The notes: a model not told the origin generated them from the sequence alone. A stretch of 64,000 nucleotides of DNA from Cytophagaceae bacterium (GCA_002712765.1 PAUP01000046.1:1-64000); one strand, 5' to 3'. Shown: positions 38,133-47,664, counted from the stretch's first letter. Numbers and translations: made by a program.

Positions 38133-38166
38133 GGTCATATGCCTATCTTTAGTCAAAACAATCAAG

Positions 38167-39348
38167 ATGCGTTTTATAATCGGTTTATTTTTTTTGACCT
38201 CCTTTTACAGTTATGGTCAAAGTGACACAGAGGTATATGTATTTGACCTTGAGCTAGATCAGGATTCATACCAATTGACAAATCAAAGAAATGTGTCTAA
38301 TAATCCTGGATACGATAATCAACCCTCATTTTTTAATGATAATCAATTGTTATTTGCCAGTACTCGCAATGGGCAAACTGACATTGCCTCCTACAACTTG
38401 AGAGACGCCCAAACCAACTGGATTAGCGACACACCCAATGGTAGTGAATACTCTCCAACCAAGATTCCTGCTGCGATGGCAGTATCGGCTATACGGCTAG
38501 ATAGCGATGGCCTGCAACGACTATATCGTTACGATTTTAAGACAGGTACTTCTACCCTATTGCTCAAGGATCTCGTAGTAGGCTATCACCTTTGGTTTAA
38601 CGATCACATTATACTTAGTGCTGTCTTGGCCGATGGTGGTCTCGATTTGGTTCGTTCTGATCTTACCGATGGTAGTCATGTAACCCTACAAAAGAAAATT
38701 GGACGGTCATTACACAAAATTCCAAATACTAATCTGATAAGTTATGTGAGTAAGGAAACAGACACTTGGCAGATCAAATCACTAGATCCAATCTCGGGCG
38801 CTACCGATGTTATCACTACTATTTCTAAAGATAGTGAAGATTATTGCTGGCTCTTAAACGGCACCATCGTAAGGGGATATCGCAACGCTTTACTCCAGTT
38901 TAACCCTAAAAAGGACAGTAGCTGGTCTGCGTTTAAAACTTTTAATGATGGTGTTATTTGGAATATATCCAGAGTGGCTACCAATAGTATCAATACCCAA
39001 TTTGCTCTTGTTTCAGAAATAGCGCCAGATGCAATTGTTCAAAAGCACATAGAAGCCTTCAACAAAAAAGATAGGGCAGCTTATTTTGACTGTTTTTCTG
39101 ATGATGTCAAAGTGATAGATTATCCTAATACATTGCGGTATCAAGGTATAGCAGCCCTCAAAAAGGACTACAATCAATTCTTTGATACTCATGATCAGAT
39201 GAAGGTTGAAGTGCTTACCAAAATGACTTCAGGCAATAAAGTCGTTTATGAAGAAGCTACAACTATAGATGGGAAACAAAGACGACAAGCCACCATTTTT
39301 GAGGTGGCCAATGGCAAGATTACCTCTATGACTTTTATTTATAGATAG
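38167..39348 (+). CDS. Secreted TolB-like propeller fused to a SnoaL-like domain
   Basis: 393 residues with a signal peptide (residues 1-17, ending YSYGQ). Residues about 20-285 show WD40/TolB-type blades (DNQPSFFNDNQLLFASTRNGQTDIASYNL). Residues about 287-393 form a SnoaL/NTF2-like domain starting IVQKHIEAFNKKDRAAYFDC and ending ATIFEVANGKITSMTFIYR. The next gene ends in a clearly related SnoaL domain and starts 4 nt after this stop, so the two are an operon and probably act together. The role is unknown. Confidence 0.8.
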   Translation: MRFIIGLFFLTSFYSYGQSDTEVYVFDLELDQDSYQLTNQRNVSNNPGYDNQPSFFNDNQLLFASTRNGQTDIASYNLRDAQTNWISDTPNGSEYSPTKIPAAMAVSAIRLDSDGLQRLYRYDFKTGTSTLLLKDLVVGYHLWFNDHIILSAVLADGGLDLVRSDLTDGSHVTLQKKIGRSLHKIPNTNLISYVSKETDTWQIKSLDPISGATDVITTISKDSEDYCWLLNGTIVRGYRNALLQFNPKKDSSWSAFKTFNDGVIWNISRVATNSINTQFALVSEIAPDAIVQKHIEAFNKKDRAAYFDCFSDDVKVIDYPNTLRYQGIAALKKDYNQFFDTHDQMKVEVLTKMTSGNKVVYEEATTIDGKQRRQATIFEVANGKITSMTFIYR

Positions 39349-39351
39349 ATT

Positions 39352-41067
39352 ATGAAAAAAATATACGCCCTCTTATCGCAATTCTTGTGTTGTTGTACCA
39401 TCATGGCACAAACAGTACTTATTCAAAATGTCACAACCATTGATGTAGAAAACGCAACCGCAACACCAGGTCAATATATACTGATACGCGATGGTTTGAT
39501 CCAGAAAATTTCCGATCGGCCTATATCGGCTCCAAATGCAACCCTGATTGAGGGTAGCAATACATATGTGCTTCCTGGTTTTATTGACACTCATATTCAC
39601 TTTTTTCAGACAGGCAGTTTATACACCCGTCCAGACGCACTCGACATGACTGCCTATGTCCCTTATGAAAAGGAAATGGCCTTTGCTCAAGAATTAGCCT
39701 TTGACAGTTTTAAACGCTATTTGCGCCTTGGGATCACCACAGTGATGGATGTGGGTGGTCCTTTCCAAAATTTTAAAGTAAGAGACCAGATGGCAACCGC
39801 AACGGTGGCACCCAATGTGCTGGTTACCGGGCCTTTGTTTTCGCCTTATCAACCCAAAGCATTTGCTAAACTAGAAGATCAACCTATAGCCAAAATTACC
39901 TCAATTGCAGATGCCGATGCACTGTTTGATCAAATGCTACCTAAAAATCCTGATTTTATAAAAATCTGGTATATCGACAGTCCTGAGACACCAGCGGCCC
40001 AATTTTTTCCTATCGCACAACATATTGCCCAACGCGCACATCAAAACAATCTCAAGCTCGCCGTACATGCCACCCAGCTCAAAACTGCGCGATTAGCGGT
40101 TAAAGCAGGCGCCGATATACTGGTACACAGTGTAGACGATCAAAGGGTTGATATGGCTTTCGCGAAAGCGTTAAAAGACAAGGATGTTTTATACATCCCA
40201 ACACTGATAGTCTCCAACAACTACATCAAAGCCTTTGCTGCACAGCCGGCCGATCACCCACAAGATCTAGCTTTTGCCAATCCAAAAGCGTACGGCAGCC
40301 TAAAAGATGTCTTACATTACTCAGAACAAGAACTACCCGCTGTAATACCTATGGTTAGGGACAATTTTGAAATGCTACAACAACGAAATGCTAGAAAAGA
40401 CAGTATCATGTTCAACAACCTAAAGTTTCTTGTAGATCAAGGCGTTCGTATAGCTACTGGTACAGATGCCGGCAATATCGGTACTATGCATGCCGCTTCC
40501 TATTTGCAAGAATTGGAATTGATGCAACAAAGTGGCTTAACTCTTCCTCAAATTTTAAAAGCATCTACTATTGACGCTGCGCATGGTTTTGGTCTAGCAC
40601 ACAAATTAGGAAGTATTAAAGAAGGTAAACAAGCAGATCTTGTCTTATATCGCAACAATCCTTTAGAGGCTCTGGCTCATCTCAATAGTATGACCCACAC
40701 CATTGTGGCTGGTAAGGTGCTAGCAGTAAGCAGCTTGATACAAGAAACCCCAGAGCAAATCGTACAACGTCAGCTCAACGCCTATAATGCAAGAGACATC
40801 GAAGCGTTTTTAAACACCTATGCTGATGATATCGAACTGTACAATTTTCCTGATGAGCTGCGCAGTAAAGGAAAACAGGCAATGAGAGAAGGCTATGCCA
40901 GTTTTTTTGAAAACACCAAAGACCTACATTGTGAAATTAAAAATAGAATTGTTCTAGGTAATAAAGTCATTGATCAGGAATACATCACTGCCAATGGCAA
41001 TAATTTTGGTGCTGTTGCCATCTATGAAGTCGATAAAGGAAAAATAGTAAAAGTCACTTTCTTGTAA
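39352..41067 (+). CDS. Exported amidohydrolase fused to a C-terminal SnoaL-like domain
   Basis: 571 residues with a signal peptide (residues 1-19, ending TIMAQ). The amidohydrolase barrel has PGFIDTHIHFF (HxH), the KIWYID segment, AVHAT and LVHSVDD (metal His), GTDAGN (metal Asp), and the closing GSIKEGKQADLVLYRNNPL: the imidazolonepropionase/prolidase-like branch. Residues about 464-571 add a SnoaL domain (IVQRQLNAYNARDIEAFLNT and AIYEVDKGKIVKVTF). Palindrome copy 6 is read AFAKA near residue 269. It may hydrolyse dipeptides or other amides in the periplasm. Confidence 0.87.
   Translation: MKKIYALLSQFLCCCTIMAQTVLIQNVTTIDVENATATPGQYILIRDGLIQKISDRPISAPNATLIEGSNTYVLPGFIDTHIHFFQTGSLYTRPDALDMTAYVPYEKEMAFAQELAFDSFKRYLRLGITTVMDVGGPFQNFKVRDQMATATVAPNVLVTGPLFSPYQPKAFAKLEDQPIAKITSIADADALFDQMLPKNPDFIKIWYIDSPETPAAQFFPIAQHIAQRAHQNNLKLAVHATQLKTARLAVKAGADILVHSVDDQRVDMAFAKALKDKDVLYIPTLIVSNNYIKAFAAQPADHPQDLAFANPKAYGSLKDVLHYSEQELPAVIPMVRDNFEMLQQRNARKDSIMFNNLKFLVDQGVRIATGTDAGNIGTMHAASYLQELELMQQSGLTLPQILKASTIDAAHGFGLAHKLGSIKEGKQADLVLYRNNPLEALAHLNSMTHTIVAGKVLAVSSLIQETPEQIVQRQLNAYNARDIEAFLNTYADDIELYNFPDELRSKGKQAMREGYASFFENTKDLHCEIKNRIVLGNKVIDQEYITANGNNFGAVAIYEVDKGKIVKVTFL
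40156..40169. repeat. Palindrome GCTTTCGCGAAAGC, copy 6
   Basis: Exact copy, read AFAKA (DMAFAKALKD) in a helix of the amidohydrolase barrel. Confidence 0.9.
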
Positions 41068-41121
41068 TATCTTACCACCGTGTAAGAGTTTTATATCAAA
41101 CACTTTAAAAAATAAACCATC

Positions 41122-41541
41122 ATGAAAAAGATTCTCACGCTTTGTATTTGTTTTATAGCACTGCAACTCTTAGGGCAGACTCCTTCTCAAGAAGATCTTG
41201 TTGGAACTTGGAAGGTCAAAACCGCTACGGTTACTGTGGGCGAAAATACCCCTGCCCAACAACAAATTAGAAATGAAATCAAACAAGGTCTGACCAATGC
41301 CGAATTTGAATTTGGACCACAACAAGGTTTTCGCTTTAGAATGCCTGCCTCGAGACCAGCATCACTAGCAGAGATGGAAAGTATTTCTGGAAGTTCTTGG
41401 AAATGGGATGCCGCCTTAGAGATGGTCATGATAGGAAGTGAGCTTGATGGATATAACTTACTTCATCTCAAAGTGGTACGCAAAGATAACGCGGTAACCT
41501 TTAATTTACCTGGCATTGCCCTTAGTATGAAAAAAATATAA
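41122..41541 (+). CDS. Small secreted lipocalin-like protein
   Basis: 139 residues with a signal peptide (residues 1-19, ending QLLGQ). The mature part begins SQEDLVGTWKVKTATVTVG, the opening strand of lipocalin-like (DUF4488/5004-type) proteins, and is beta-rich to the end. It follows the amidohydrolase by 54 bp on the same strand. The ligand is unknown. Confidence 0.65.
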   Translation: MKKILTLCICFIALQLLGQTPSQEDLVGTWKVKTATVTVGENTPAQQQIRNEIKQGLTNAEFEFGPQQGFRFRMPASRPASLAEMESISGSSWKWDAALEMVMIGSELDGYNLLHLKVVRKDNAVTFNLPGIALSMKKI

Positions 41542-41548
41542 GGCGTTT

Positions 41549-42343
41549 ATGAAGTATGTTTACTTAGCCTTGTTTTCCCTAATGCTTATTGGGTGTGGTT
41601 CAAAAGATAAGCAACCTGCTACAGGCACTCCCGATGTGAGTGATACTAAAACTGTTCAAGCCTTTTCTCCAAAAACCGACCAGCAGTTGCGCAAAGTGGC
41701 AAAAGCGGTCATTGCACCCCAATTAGACGGGCTGGCCAACGACCCTGCCTGGGAAAGCGCATCTTGGTATCCTATAGATCAAAATTGGCTGGGTAAACCC
41801 TATGAGGCCAATGATTTTCAAGGTCGATATAAGCTAGCTTGGACTCCTGAGGCCTTGTATATACTCGCCCAGATCACCGATGATGTGCTTTATGATCAAT
41901 ATGAAGATCCCTTGACCTTATGGTGGGATGATGATTGTCTTGAAATATTTGTTGATGCCGATAATTCTGGTGGGCCACATCAATTCACCCACAACGCCTT
42001 TGCCTATCACGTTGCCCTTGACGGAAATGTAGTCGATATTGCTCCTGGAGAGGTACCTACGCTCTACAACAGTCACGTACGTTCAAAAAGACAAACTACA
42101 GGAAATATCACCATTTGGGAATGTGCTGTTACCTTATACAATGACAACTATACCGACGGCGGTGTTAATGATCAAATGATCTTGGCTGTAGGCCAAAAAG
42201 TAGGCTTTGCCTTGGCCTATTGTGATAATGATGACAGTGTAGAACGCGAAAACTTTATTGGATCTATCGCTGTAGCTGGAGAAGATAAAAACAGAGGATG
42301 GATCGATGCCTCAATTTTTGGCACGCTATTACTAGAAGAATAA
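41549..42343 (+). CDS. CBM9-like carbohydrate-binding lipoprotein
   Basis: 264 residues. A lipoprotein signal (LMLIGC, Cys at 16) is followed by a linker. The domain APQLDGLANDPAWESASWY, then YKLAWTPEALYILAQITDD, DDCLEIFVDADNS, WECAVTL and VGFALAYCDND matches the family 9 carbohydrate-binding-like (DOMON-like) fold found on Bacteroidota surface enzymes. Here it is stand-alone, 7 bp after the lipocalin-like gene. Sugar specificity cannot be read. Confidence 0.82.
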   Translation: MKYVYLALFSLMLIGCGSKDKQPATGTPDVSDTKTVQAFSPKTDQQLRKVAKAVIAPQLDGLANDPAWESASWYPIDQNWLGKPYEANDFQGRYKLAWTPEALYILAQITDDVLYDQYEDPLTLWWDDDCLEIFVDADNSGGPHQFTHNAFAYHVALDGNVVDIAPGEVPTLYNSHVRSKRQTTGNITIWECAVTLYNDNYTDGGVNDQMILAVGQKVGFALAYCDNDDSVERENFIGSIAVAGEDKNRGWIDASIFGTLLLEE

Positions 42344-42493
42344 AGACCGTTTTATAGCTGTCTTTTTTATGTACACTTTCAAAAGAGGCATAAGTGCTTT
42401 AAAAATCTCGATAAGAATAGTATTTTTAAGCTTTCGCCATAGCGTACACCGCTAGCTACTAATTGTTCAAACCATACTCAAACCTCAACGCTT

Positions 42494-43858
42494 ATGAATT
42501 TTTCTTCATGTATTACGCGCAACTTACAAAATAGCTTGCTTATAACTTTAGTCCTTACCACACTCACTACTACAGCTCAAATGGACCAAAGGATGTATGA
42601 CATAATTGATGCCGTATCTCCCGAGCGCATCAAAGAAGATGTTAAGACCTTAGCCAATTTTGGTACGCGCCACACTTTGAGCGATACGGTTTCTGACACC
42701 CGTGGTATTGGCGCAGCGAGGCGGTGGATTAAAAAAACATTTGAACAAACAGCCTCCAATTGTAAGGGTTGTCTGGAGGTGTTCTACCAGAAAGATTTGG
42801 TGACTAAGGGCACAAACGGTCGTATTTTTAAGGATGTAGAAGTGGTTAATGTGGTGGCTATACAAAGGGGAAGTAAATACCCCAATAGATTTATCATTAT
42901 GAGCGGCGATATCGACAGCCGTATTTCCGATCCAACCAATGCCGTAGACGACGCTCCCGGTGCCAATGACAATGCCAGTGGTATGGCTGGCACTTTAGAA
43001 GCAGCGCGCGTTCTTTCTCAATACAGTTTTGAAAATAGTATTATGTACGTAGGGCTTTCTGGCGAAGAACAAGGGCTTTTTGGAGGTAAGGGTCTGGCAG
43101 CTTTCGCGAAAGCAAAAGGTTGGGAAATCATCGGTATATTAAACAATGATATGATTGGAAACATCCAAGGCGTCGACGGGGTGATTGACAATAGGAGCTT
43201 TCGTATATTTTCTGAACCCGTCCCTCCTACCGAAACAGAGCGCCAGCGCAGAGCCAGACGTTTTTATGGAGGCGAAGTTGACGGTATTTCGAGGCAGCTC
43301 GCTAGACATGTACATAAAACGGTACAGTCGTATATGCCCGAGATGAACCCTATGATGATCTATCGCTTGGATCGTTTTGGTCGGGGTGGGCATCATCGTC
43401 CTTTTAATGATGCTGGCTATGCAGGTATTCGCATTATGGAAGCTCACGAGAATTACACCCAACAGCATCAAGATATTCGTACCGAAAACGGAATAGCGTA
43501 TGGAGATACCTTTGAGCATGTCAACTTTGGGTATGCAGCCAAGCTCACGGCTGTTAATGCCATTAGTCTTGCAAGTATTGCATGGGCACCTCCTGCGCCT
43601 TTAGAAGTAGGTATAGGCGGTATAGTACAACCCAGTGCCAAGTTTGAATGGACGGCCGTTGATGGCGCTGTTGGATATAAGATTTACTGGCGGGATACCA
43701 CAAGTCCTACCTGGGATCATTCGCGATACGTAGGCGATGTGACCCAATATACTCTAGAAGGTATCGTAGTCGATAATTTCTTTTTTGGAGTGGCAGCCGT
43801 AGGGCCTGATGGGCATGAGAGCATGGTCACTTTTCCCAATACCATCATTAGAAATTAA
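42494..43858 (+). CDS. Secreted M28 family zinc aminopeptidase with fibronectin III domain
   Basis: 454 residues with a signal peptide (about 1-29, ending TTTAQ). Family motifs are GANDNASG (bridging Asp159), GLSGEEQGLFGG (catalytic Glu and ligand Glu), NNDMIGN (ligand Asp) and ENYTQQHQDI (last His). The first ligand position, normally GHxDS, reads GDIDS with Asp139 in place of His. Residues about 365-454 form an FN3-like domain (KFEWTAVDGAVGYKIYWR). Palindrome copy 7 is read AFAKA near 203. It should cleave N-terminal residues from peptides outside the cytoplasm, if the altered site is functional. Confidence 0.87.
   Translation: MNFSSCITRNLQNSLLITLVLTTLTTTAQMDQRMYDIIDAVSPERIKEDVKTLANFGTRHTLSDTVSDTRGIGAARRWIKKTFEQTASNCKGCLEVFYQKDLVTKGTNGRIFKDVEVVNVVAIQRGSKYPNRFIIMSGDIDSRISDPTNAVDDAPGANDNASGMAGTLEAARVLSQYSFENSIMYVGLSGEEQGLFGGKGLAAFAKAKGWEIIGILNNDMIGNIQGVDGVIDNRSFRIFSEPVPPTETERQRRARRFYGGEVDGISRQLARHVHKTVQSYMPEMNPMMIYRLDRFGRGGHHRPFNDAGYAGIRIMEAHENYTQQHQDIRTENGIAYGDTFEHVNFGYAAKLTAVNAISLASIAWAPPAPLEVGIGGIVQPSAKFEWTAVDGAVGYKIYWRDTTSPTWDHSRYVGDVTQYTLEGIVVDNFFFGVAAVGPDGHESMVTFPNTIIRN
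43100..43113. repeat. Palindrome GCTTTCGCGAAAGC, copy 7
   Basis: Exact copy, read AFAKA (LAAFAKAKGWE) in the M28 peptidase between the catalytic Glu and the NNDMIGN motif. Confidence 0.9.
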
Positions 43859-43948
43859 TTGCATCTTTGATAAGCGGCTTTAAGCTTCAAAAAACTATGG
43901 CATCCTAATTGTATTTTGAGCTTGAGACTTCTTTTTTAAATTTTTTAT

Positions 43949-45583
43949 ATGACCAATAAACTTCACCTCATTGTTGTTTCCTTTGTACTTATTATGAGTT
44001 GCAGCAGTTTAAGCGCCCAAAAATTTAGTAGGCAAGATTCGTTACGAGGCGGTCTAACCCCGCAACGCATCTGGTGGGATTTGAACCATTACGATCTCAA
44101 GGTCGCTGTAGATCCTGAAAAGCGATATATAAAGGGATCTAATACCATTACCTATACTCCACTAAAAAAAGGCCAAAACGAATTACAGCTCGATTTGCAA
44201 GCGCCTATGACTATTGTACAAGCTTCTCAAAGCGGTAGTACGCTCAAGGTACGATCTGAAGGGAGTGCTCATTTTATTCAATTAGAAAGTCCTATTGTAG
44301 TGGGTACGCCAAGCCAGCTTACTATTAGCTTTGAAGGCGCTCCTAGAGTGGCTCAAAATGCCCCTTGGGATGGCGGTTGGGTTTGGAAAAAGGATCAAAA
44401 TGGCAATCCTTTTATCGCCACGGCCAATCAAGGTATTGGTTCTAGTGTATGGTGGCCCAATAAAGATCACCCAGCAGATGAAGTAGACAGCCTAGCGATA
44501 AGTATTAGCGTTCCTAAGGACCTGACTGCAGTTTCTAATGGCCGCTTAACCACAGTCGAAACAACGGCCACTACTAAAACCTACCATTGGAAAGTAGTTA
44601 ATCCTATCAATAATTATGGGGTCAATATAAATATTGGCGATTATGTCCACTTTGATGAAATCTATAAAGGCGAAAAAGGAGCCTTAGATATGGATTATTG
44701 GGTATTGAGAGACGACTTGGCAAAGGCCCAAAAACAATTTGCCCAAGCCCCAATGATGATGGCCGCCTTTGAGCATTGGTTTGGCCCTTATCCTTTTTAT
44801 GAAGACAGTTTTAAATTGGTCCAAGTGCCTTATTTGGGTATGGAGCACCAAAGCTCGGTCACTTATGGGAATCAATTTAAAAATGGCTATTTAGGGCGAG
44901 ATCTCTCCCGAAGCGGTTGGGGTTTAAAATTTGATTTTATTATTATACACGAAGCTGGACATGAGTGGTTTGCCAATAATATCACCAACAATGATGTTGC
45001 CGATATGTGGATACACGAAGGTTTTACGGCCTACTCAGAAGGCCTTTATCTCGACTACCATTACGGCAAGCAGGCCGCTCGAGAATACGTATTGGGTACC
45101 AGAGCTATGGTTCAAAACGACCGTCCGGTAATTGGACAATACAAGGTAAATCATCGCGGTAGTGGGGATATGTATTACAAGGGTGCCAATATTTTGCACA
45201 TGCTTAGAACAATAGCTCAAGACGACAAGGTTTGGAGGTCTATACTTAGAGGATTAAACAAAGACTTCTATCATCAAACCGTAAGTTCTCAAAGGGTTGA
45301 AGATTATATAGCCGCTGCCTTAGGCTTAGATCTCTCACCGTTTTTTGATCAATATTTACGTACCAATAAGATTCCAACCTTAGAATATCGATTAACCAAG
45401 AATGGCATAGCCCACCGTTTTACAAACGTCATCCCCAATTTTACCATGCCCTTAGACCTTAGGATAGACAAAAAAAATTATCGCATTACCCCTACTTCCC
45501 AATGGCAAGTGACACCTCTTGATCAGAAACCAAAGAAAGTGAGCCTACCCGCAGATTATTATGTAACACTTTCTAAAGGATAA
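43949..45583 (+). CDS. Secreted M1 family zinc aminopeptidase
   Basis: 544 residues with a signal peptide (about 1-24, ending SLSAQ; a Cys at 18 makes a lipoprotein possible). The zinc site is HEAGHEWFANNITNNDVADMWIHEGFTAYSE (HExxH-x18-E), and the substrate-binding GMEHQSSVTYGN replaces the GAMEN motif, as in other Bacteroidota M1 enzymes. It has the N-terminal beta domain and the catalytic domain but lacks the C-terminal helical domain of PepN. It probably trims peptides in the periplasm. Confidence 0.9.
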   Translation: MTNKLHLIVVSFVLIMSCSSLSAQKFSRQDSLRGGLTPQRIWWDLNHYDLKVAVDPEKRYIKGSNTITYTPLKKGQNELQLDLQAPMTIVQASQSGSTLKVRSEGSAHFIQLESPIVVGTPSQLTISFEGAPRVAQNAPWDGGWVWKKDQNGNPFIATANQGIGSSVWWPNKDHPADEVDSLAISISVPKDLTAVSNGRLTTVETTATTKTYHWKVVNPINNYGVNINIGDYVHFDEIYKGEKGALDMDYWVLRDDLAKAQKQFAQAPMMMAAFEHWFGPYPFYEDSFKLVQVPYLGMEHQSSVTYGNQFKNGYLGRDLSRSGWGLKFDFIIIHEAGHEWFANNITNNDVADMWIHEGFTAYSEGLYLDYHYGKQAAREYVLGTRAMVQNDRPVIGQYKVNHRGSGDMYYKGANILHMLRTIAQDDKVWRSILRGLNKDFYHQTVSSQRVEDYIAAALGLDLSPFFDQYLRTNKIPTLEYRLTKNGIAHRFTNVIPNFTMPLDLRIDKKNYRITPTSQWQVTPLDQKPKKVSLPADYYVTLSKG

Positions 45584-45629
45584 TTTTATTCCTTAATGAG
45601 ATCGAGCTGGGGTTTGTTTACAAAACAGT

Positions 45630-46229
45630 ATGAAACCTGAACGACCAGAATTGTATTTTCCGCGTGATGTCGAGTGGCGCCAATGGCTCGACCAATATCA
45701 CCAGCAGTACACCAACGGTGTTTATCTCATTTTTTACAAACTCGAAACCGCTATACCTAGTATGCGATGGGAAGAAGCAGTAAAAGTAGCCTTGTGTTAT
45801 GGCTGGATTGACAGTACTGTTAAAAGTCTTGGCAATGGCAAGCGCAGGCAGTACTTCTGTAAGCGAAACCCTAAGAGCAACTGGAGCAAACTCAACAAAT
45901 CATATATTAAAGAATTAGATACCCAAGGACTTATACATAGAAGTGGTTGGGAAGCTATCAACCTAGCCAAAAAGACTGGTACCTGGAATGCTATGGATGA
46001 TGTCGAGAATGGCGTCATTCCTGAGGAGCTACAAAAGGCTTTTGATGTGCACCCTAAAGCCTTCCATAACTATTTAGAATTTAGTCCGGGATATAGAAAA
46101 GCCTATTTATCTTATTTACATAGTGCCAAACGCGCTACGACCCGCCAAAAAAGAATCGCAGAAATCATTTATTATTGTGCTATAAATAGTAAGACAAGAG
46201 ATGGTTCCTGGTCTTCAAACCAAAAATAA
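45630..46229 (+). CDS. YdeI/OmpD-associated family protein
   Basis: 199 residues without a signal peptide. The content MRWEEAVKVALCYGWIDSTVK, KRRQYFCKRNPKSNWSKLNK and the C-terminal HSAKRATTRQKRIAEII match the YdeI-like family ('bacteriocin-protection protein'), of uncertain biochemical function. It starts 47 bp after the M1 gene and ends 1 nt before the next start, so it sits within a rightward operon of exported hydrolases, although it appears cytoplasmic. Confidence 0.8.
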   Translation: MKPERPELYFPRDVEWRQWLDQYHQQYTNGVYLIFYKLETAIPSMRWEEAVKVALCYGWIDSTVKSLGNGKRRQYFCKRNPKSNWSKLNKSYIKELDTQGLIHRSGWEAINLAKKTGTWNAMDDVENGVIPEELQKAFDVHPKAFHNYLEFSPGYRKAYLSYLHSAKRATTRQKRIAEIIYYCAINSKTRDGSWSSNQK

Positions 46230-46230
46230 T

Positions 46231-47628
46231 ATGCCTATGAAAACCCCGTCGCTCTATCACATCCTCATACTAGGACTCAGTCTATTTATAGGTAGTTGTG
46301 CTCACGAACCTAAAGAGCCCCTTTATGACCTACACATCAAAGACGTTCAAATTATAGACGAAAAAGGAAAACTGCTCAAAGAACAACATCTCTTTATTCA
46401 AAGCGACACCTTTGCGGCTATTATAGATTCAGAAGAAGCCTCACTACCCCAAGCAAGAGAAGTTATTGACGCAAAAGATCAATTTTTGATGCTGGGGCTG
46501 TGGGACAACCATGTGCATTTTCGCGGAGGCGCAGATCTGATCCCTCAAAACAAAAAATTTCTTGATACCTACCTCAAATATGGTGTCACTACAGTTAGAG
46601 ATGCGGGAGGAGATCTCACTCCAGAGGTATTGAATTGGAATAAACAAATTGCCGCCAATACCGCTTTAGGCCCCAAGATATACACCTCTGGTCCAAAAAT
46701 TGACGGCCCCAAGGCCAGATGGGCTGGATCGATTGCTGTGGGCTCACAACAGGATATTACTAATGCGCTTGACAGTCTACAAACACTAGGTGTAGACTAT
46801 GTCAAATTATACGATAGCACAATAGATGGGACGCTATATCTAAAAACCATCGCCGCTGCCCACGAGCGAGGAATGATTAGTTCGGGTCATATGCCATTTT
46901 CTGTAACTCTCGGACAAACCGTTGAGGCTGGTATTGGTAATATTGAACACTTGTATTACATTTTAAAAGGGTGTTCTAATAAAGAAGCCGAGATTACCGA
47001 ACAAATTAGAACGGGAGCTTTAGGTTTTTGGGATAGCATGCAAGCCCTTATTGATTCTTATGATCCTGCTGTAGCTCAAAGCACCTTTGCCAATTTGAAG
47101 GCAAATAATGTTTGTGTAACACCCACTTTGCATATTGGGAGCATATTGAGTAATCTCGACCAGGTAGACCACAGTCAAGACCCGCAATTACAAGAACTCT
47201 CTACGGCATTTAAGGCCACCTATCAAGGGAGGATTAATAGTGCCTTAGCCGCTTCGGCTACAGCAAAATCAAATCGAAAAAAACTACAACAATTTTTTAT
47301 GACCCTTACTCAGGATCTCAATGAGGCAGGGGTTTGTTTGTTGGCAGGTTCTGATGCAGGGGCCTATAATTCATACGTCTACCCCGGTATTTCGATTCAC
47401 AAAGAGTTAGAACAACTGGTTGCCGCTGGTCTTAGCCCTGCCCAAGCTTTACAAACGTCCAGCCTTAACGGCAGTACCTTTTTAAATGTATCTGGATATC
47501 AAATGCAAGTAGGTGGTAAAGCCAATCTGGTTTTATTAGACAAGAACCCACTTCGTAATATCTCCAATACCCAAAGTATTGCGCTAGTGATCCAGCAAGG
47601 AAAAGTCATTGATAAAGAGATCAAATAG
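46231..47628 (+). CDS. Amidohydrolase lipoprotein
   Basis: 466 residues from ATG 46231; the ATG at 46237 is equally possible, while the frame open from 46201 overlaps the previous gene. A lipoprotein signal (LFIGSC, followed by AHEP) anchors it. Amidohydrolase motifs are MLGLWDNHVHFRGG (HxH), YVKLYDS (the carbamylated-Lys position), SSGHMPFS and NIEHLYY (metal His), and AGSDAGAYN (metal Asp). It ends with GKANLVLLDKNPL. It is related to, but diverged from, the amidohydrolase at 39352 and lacks the SnoaL domain. Confidence 0.87.
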   Translation: MPMKTPSLYHILILGLSLFIGSCAHEPKEPLYDLHIKDVQIIDEKGKLLKEQHLFIQSDTFAAIIDSEEASLPQAREVIDAKDQFLMLGLWDNHVHFRGGADLIPQNKKFLDTYLKYGVTTVRDAGGDLTPEVLNWNKQIAANTALGPKIYTSGPKIDGPKARWAGSIAVGSQQDITNALDSLQTLGVDYVKLYDSTIDGTLYLKTIAAAHERGMISSGHMPFSVTLGQTVEAGIGNIEHLYYILKGCSNKEAEITEQIRTGALGFWDSMQALIDSYDPAVAQSTFANLKANNVCVTPTLHIGSILSNLDQVDHSQDPQLQELSTAFKATYQGRINSALAASATAKSNRKKLQQFFMTLTQDLNEAGVCLLAGSDAGAYNSYVYPGISIHKELEQLVAAGLSPAQALQTSSLNGSTFLNVSGYQMQVGGKANLVLLDKNPLRNISNTQSIALVIQQGKVIDKEIK

Positions 47629-47664
47629 CATACTACTTAACACAAGACCAAAAAAGCGCTGCGT

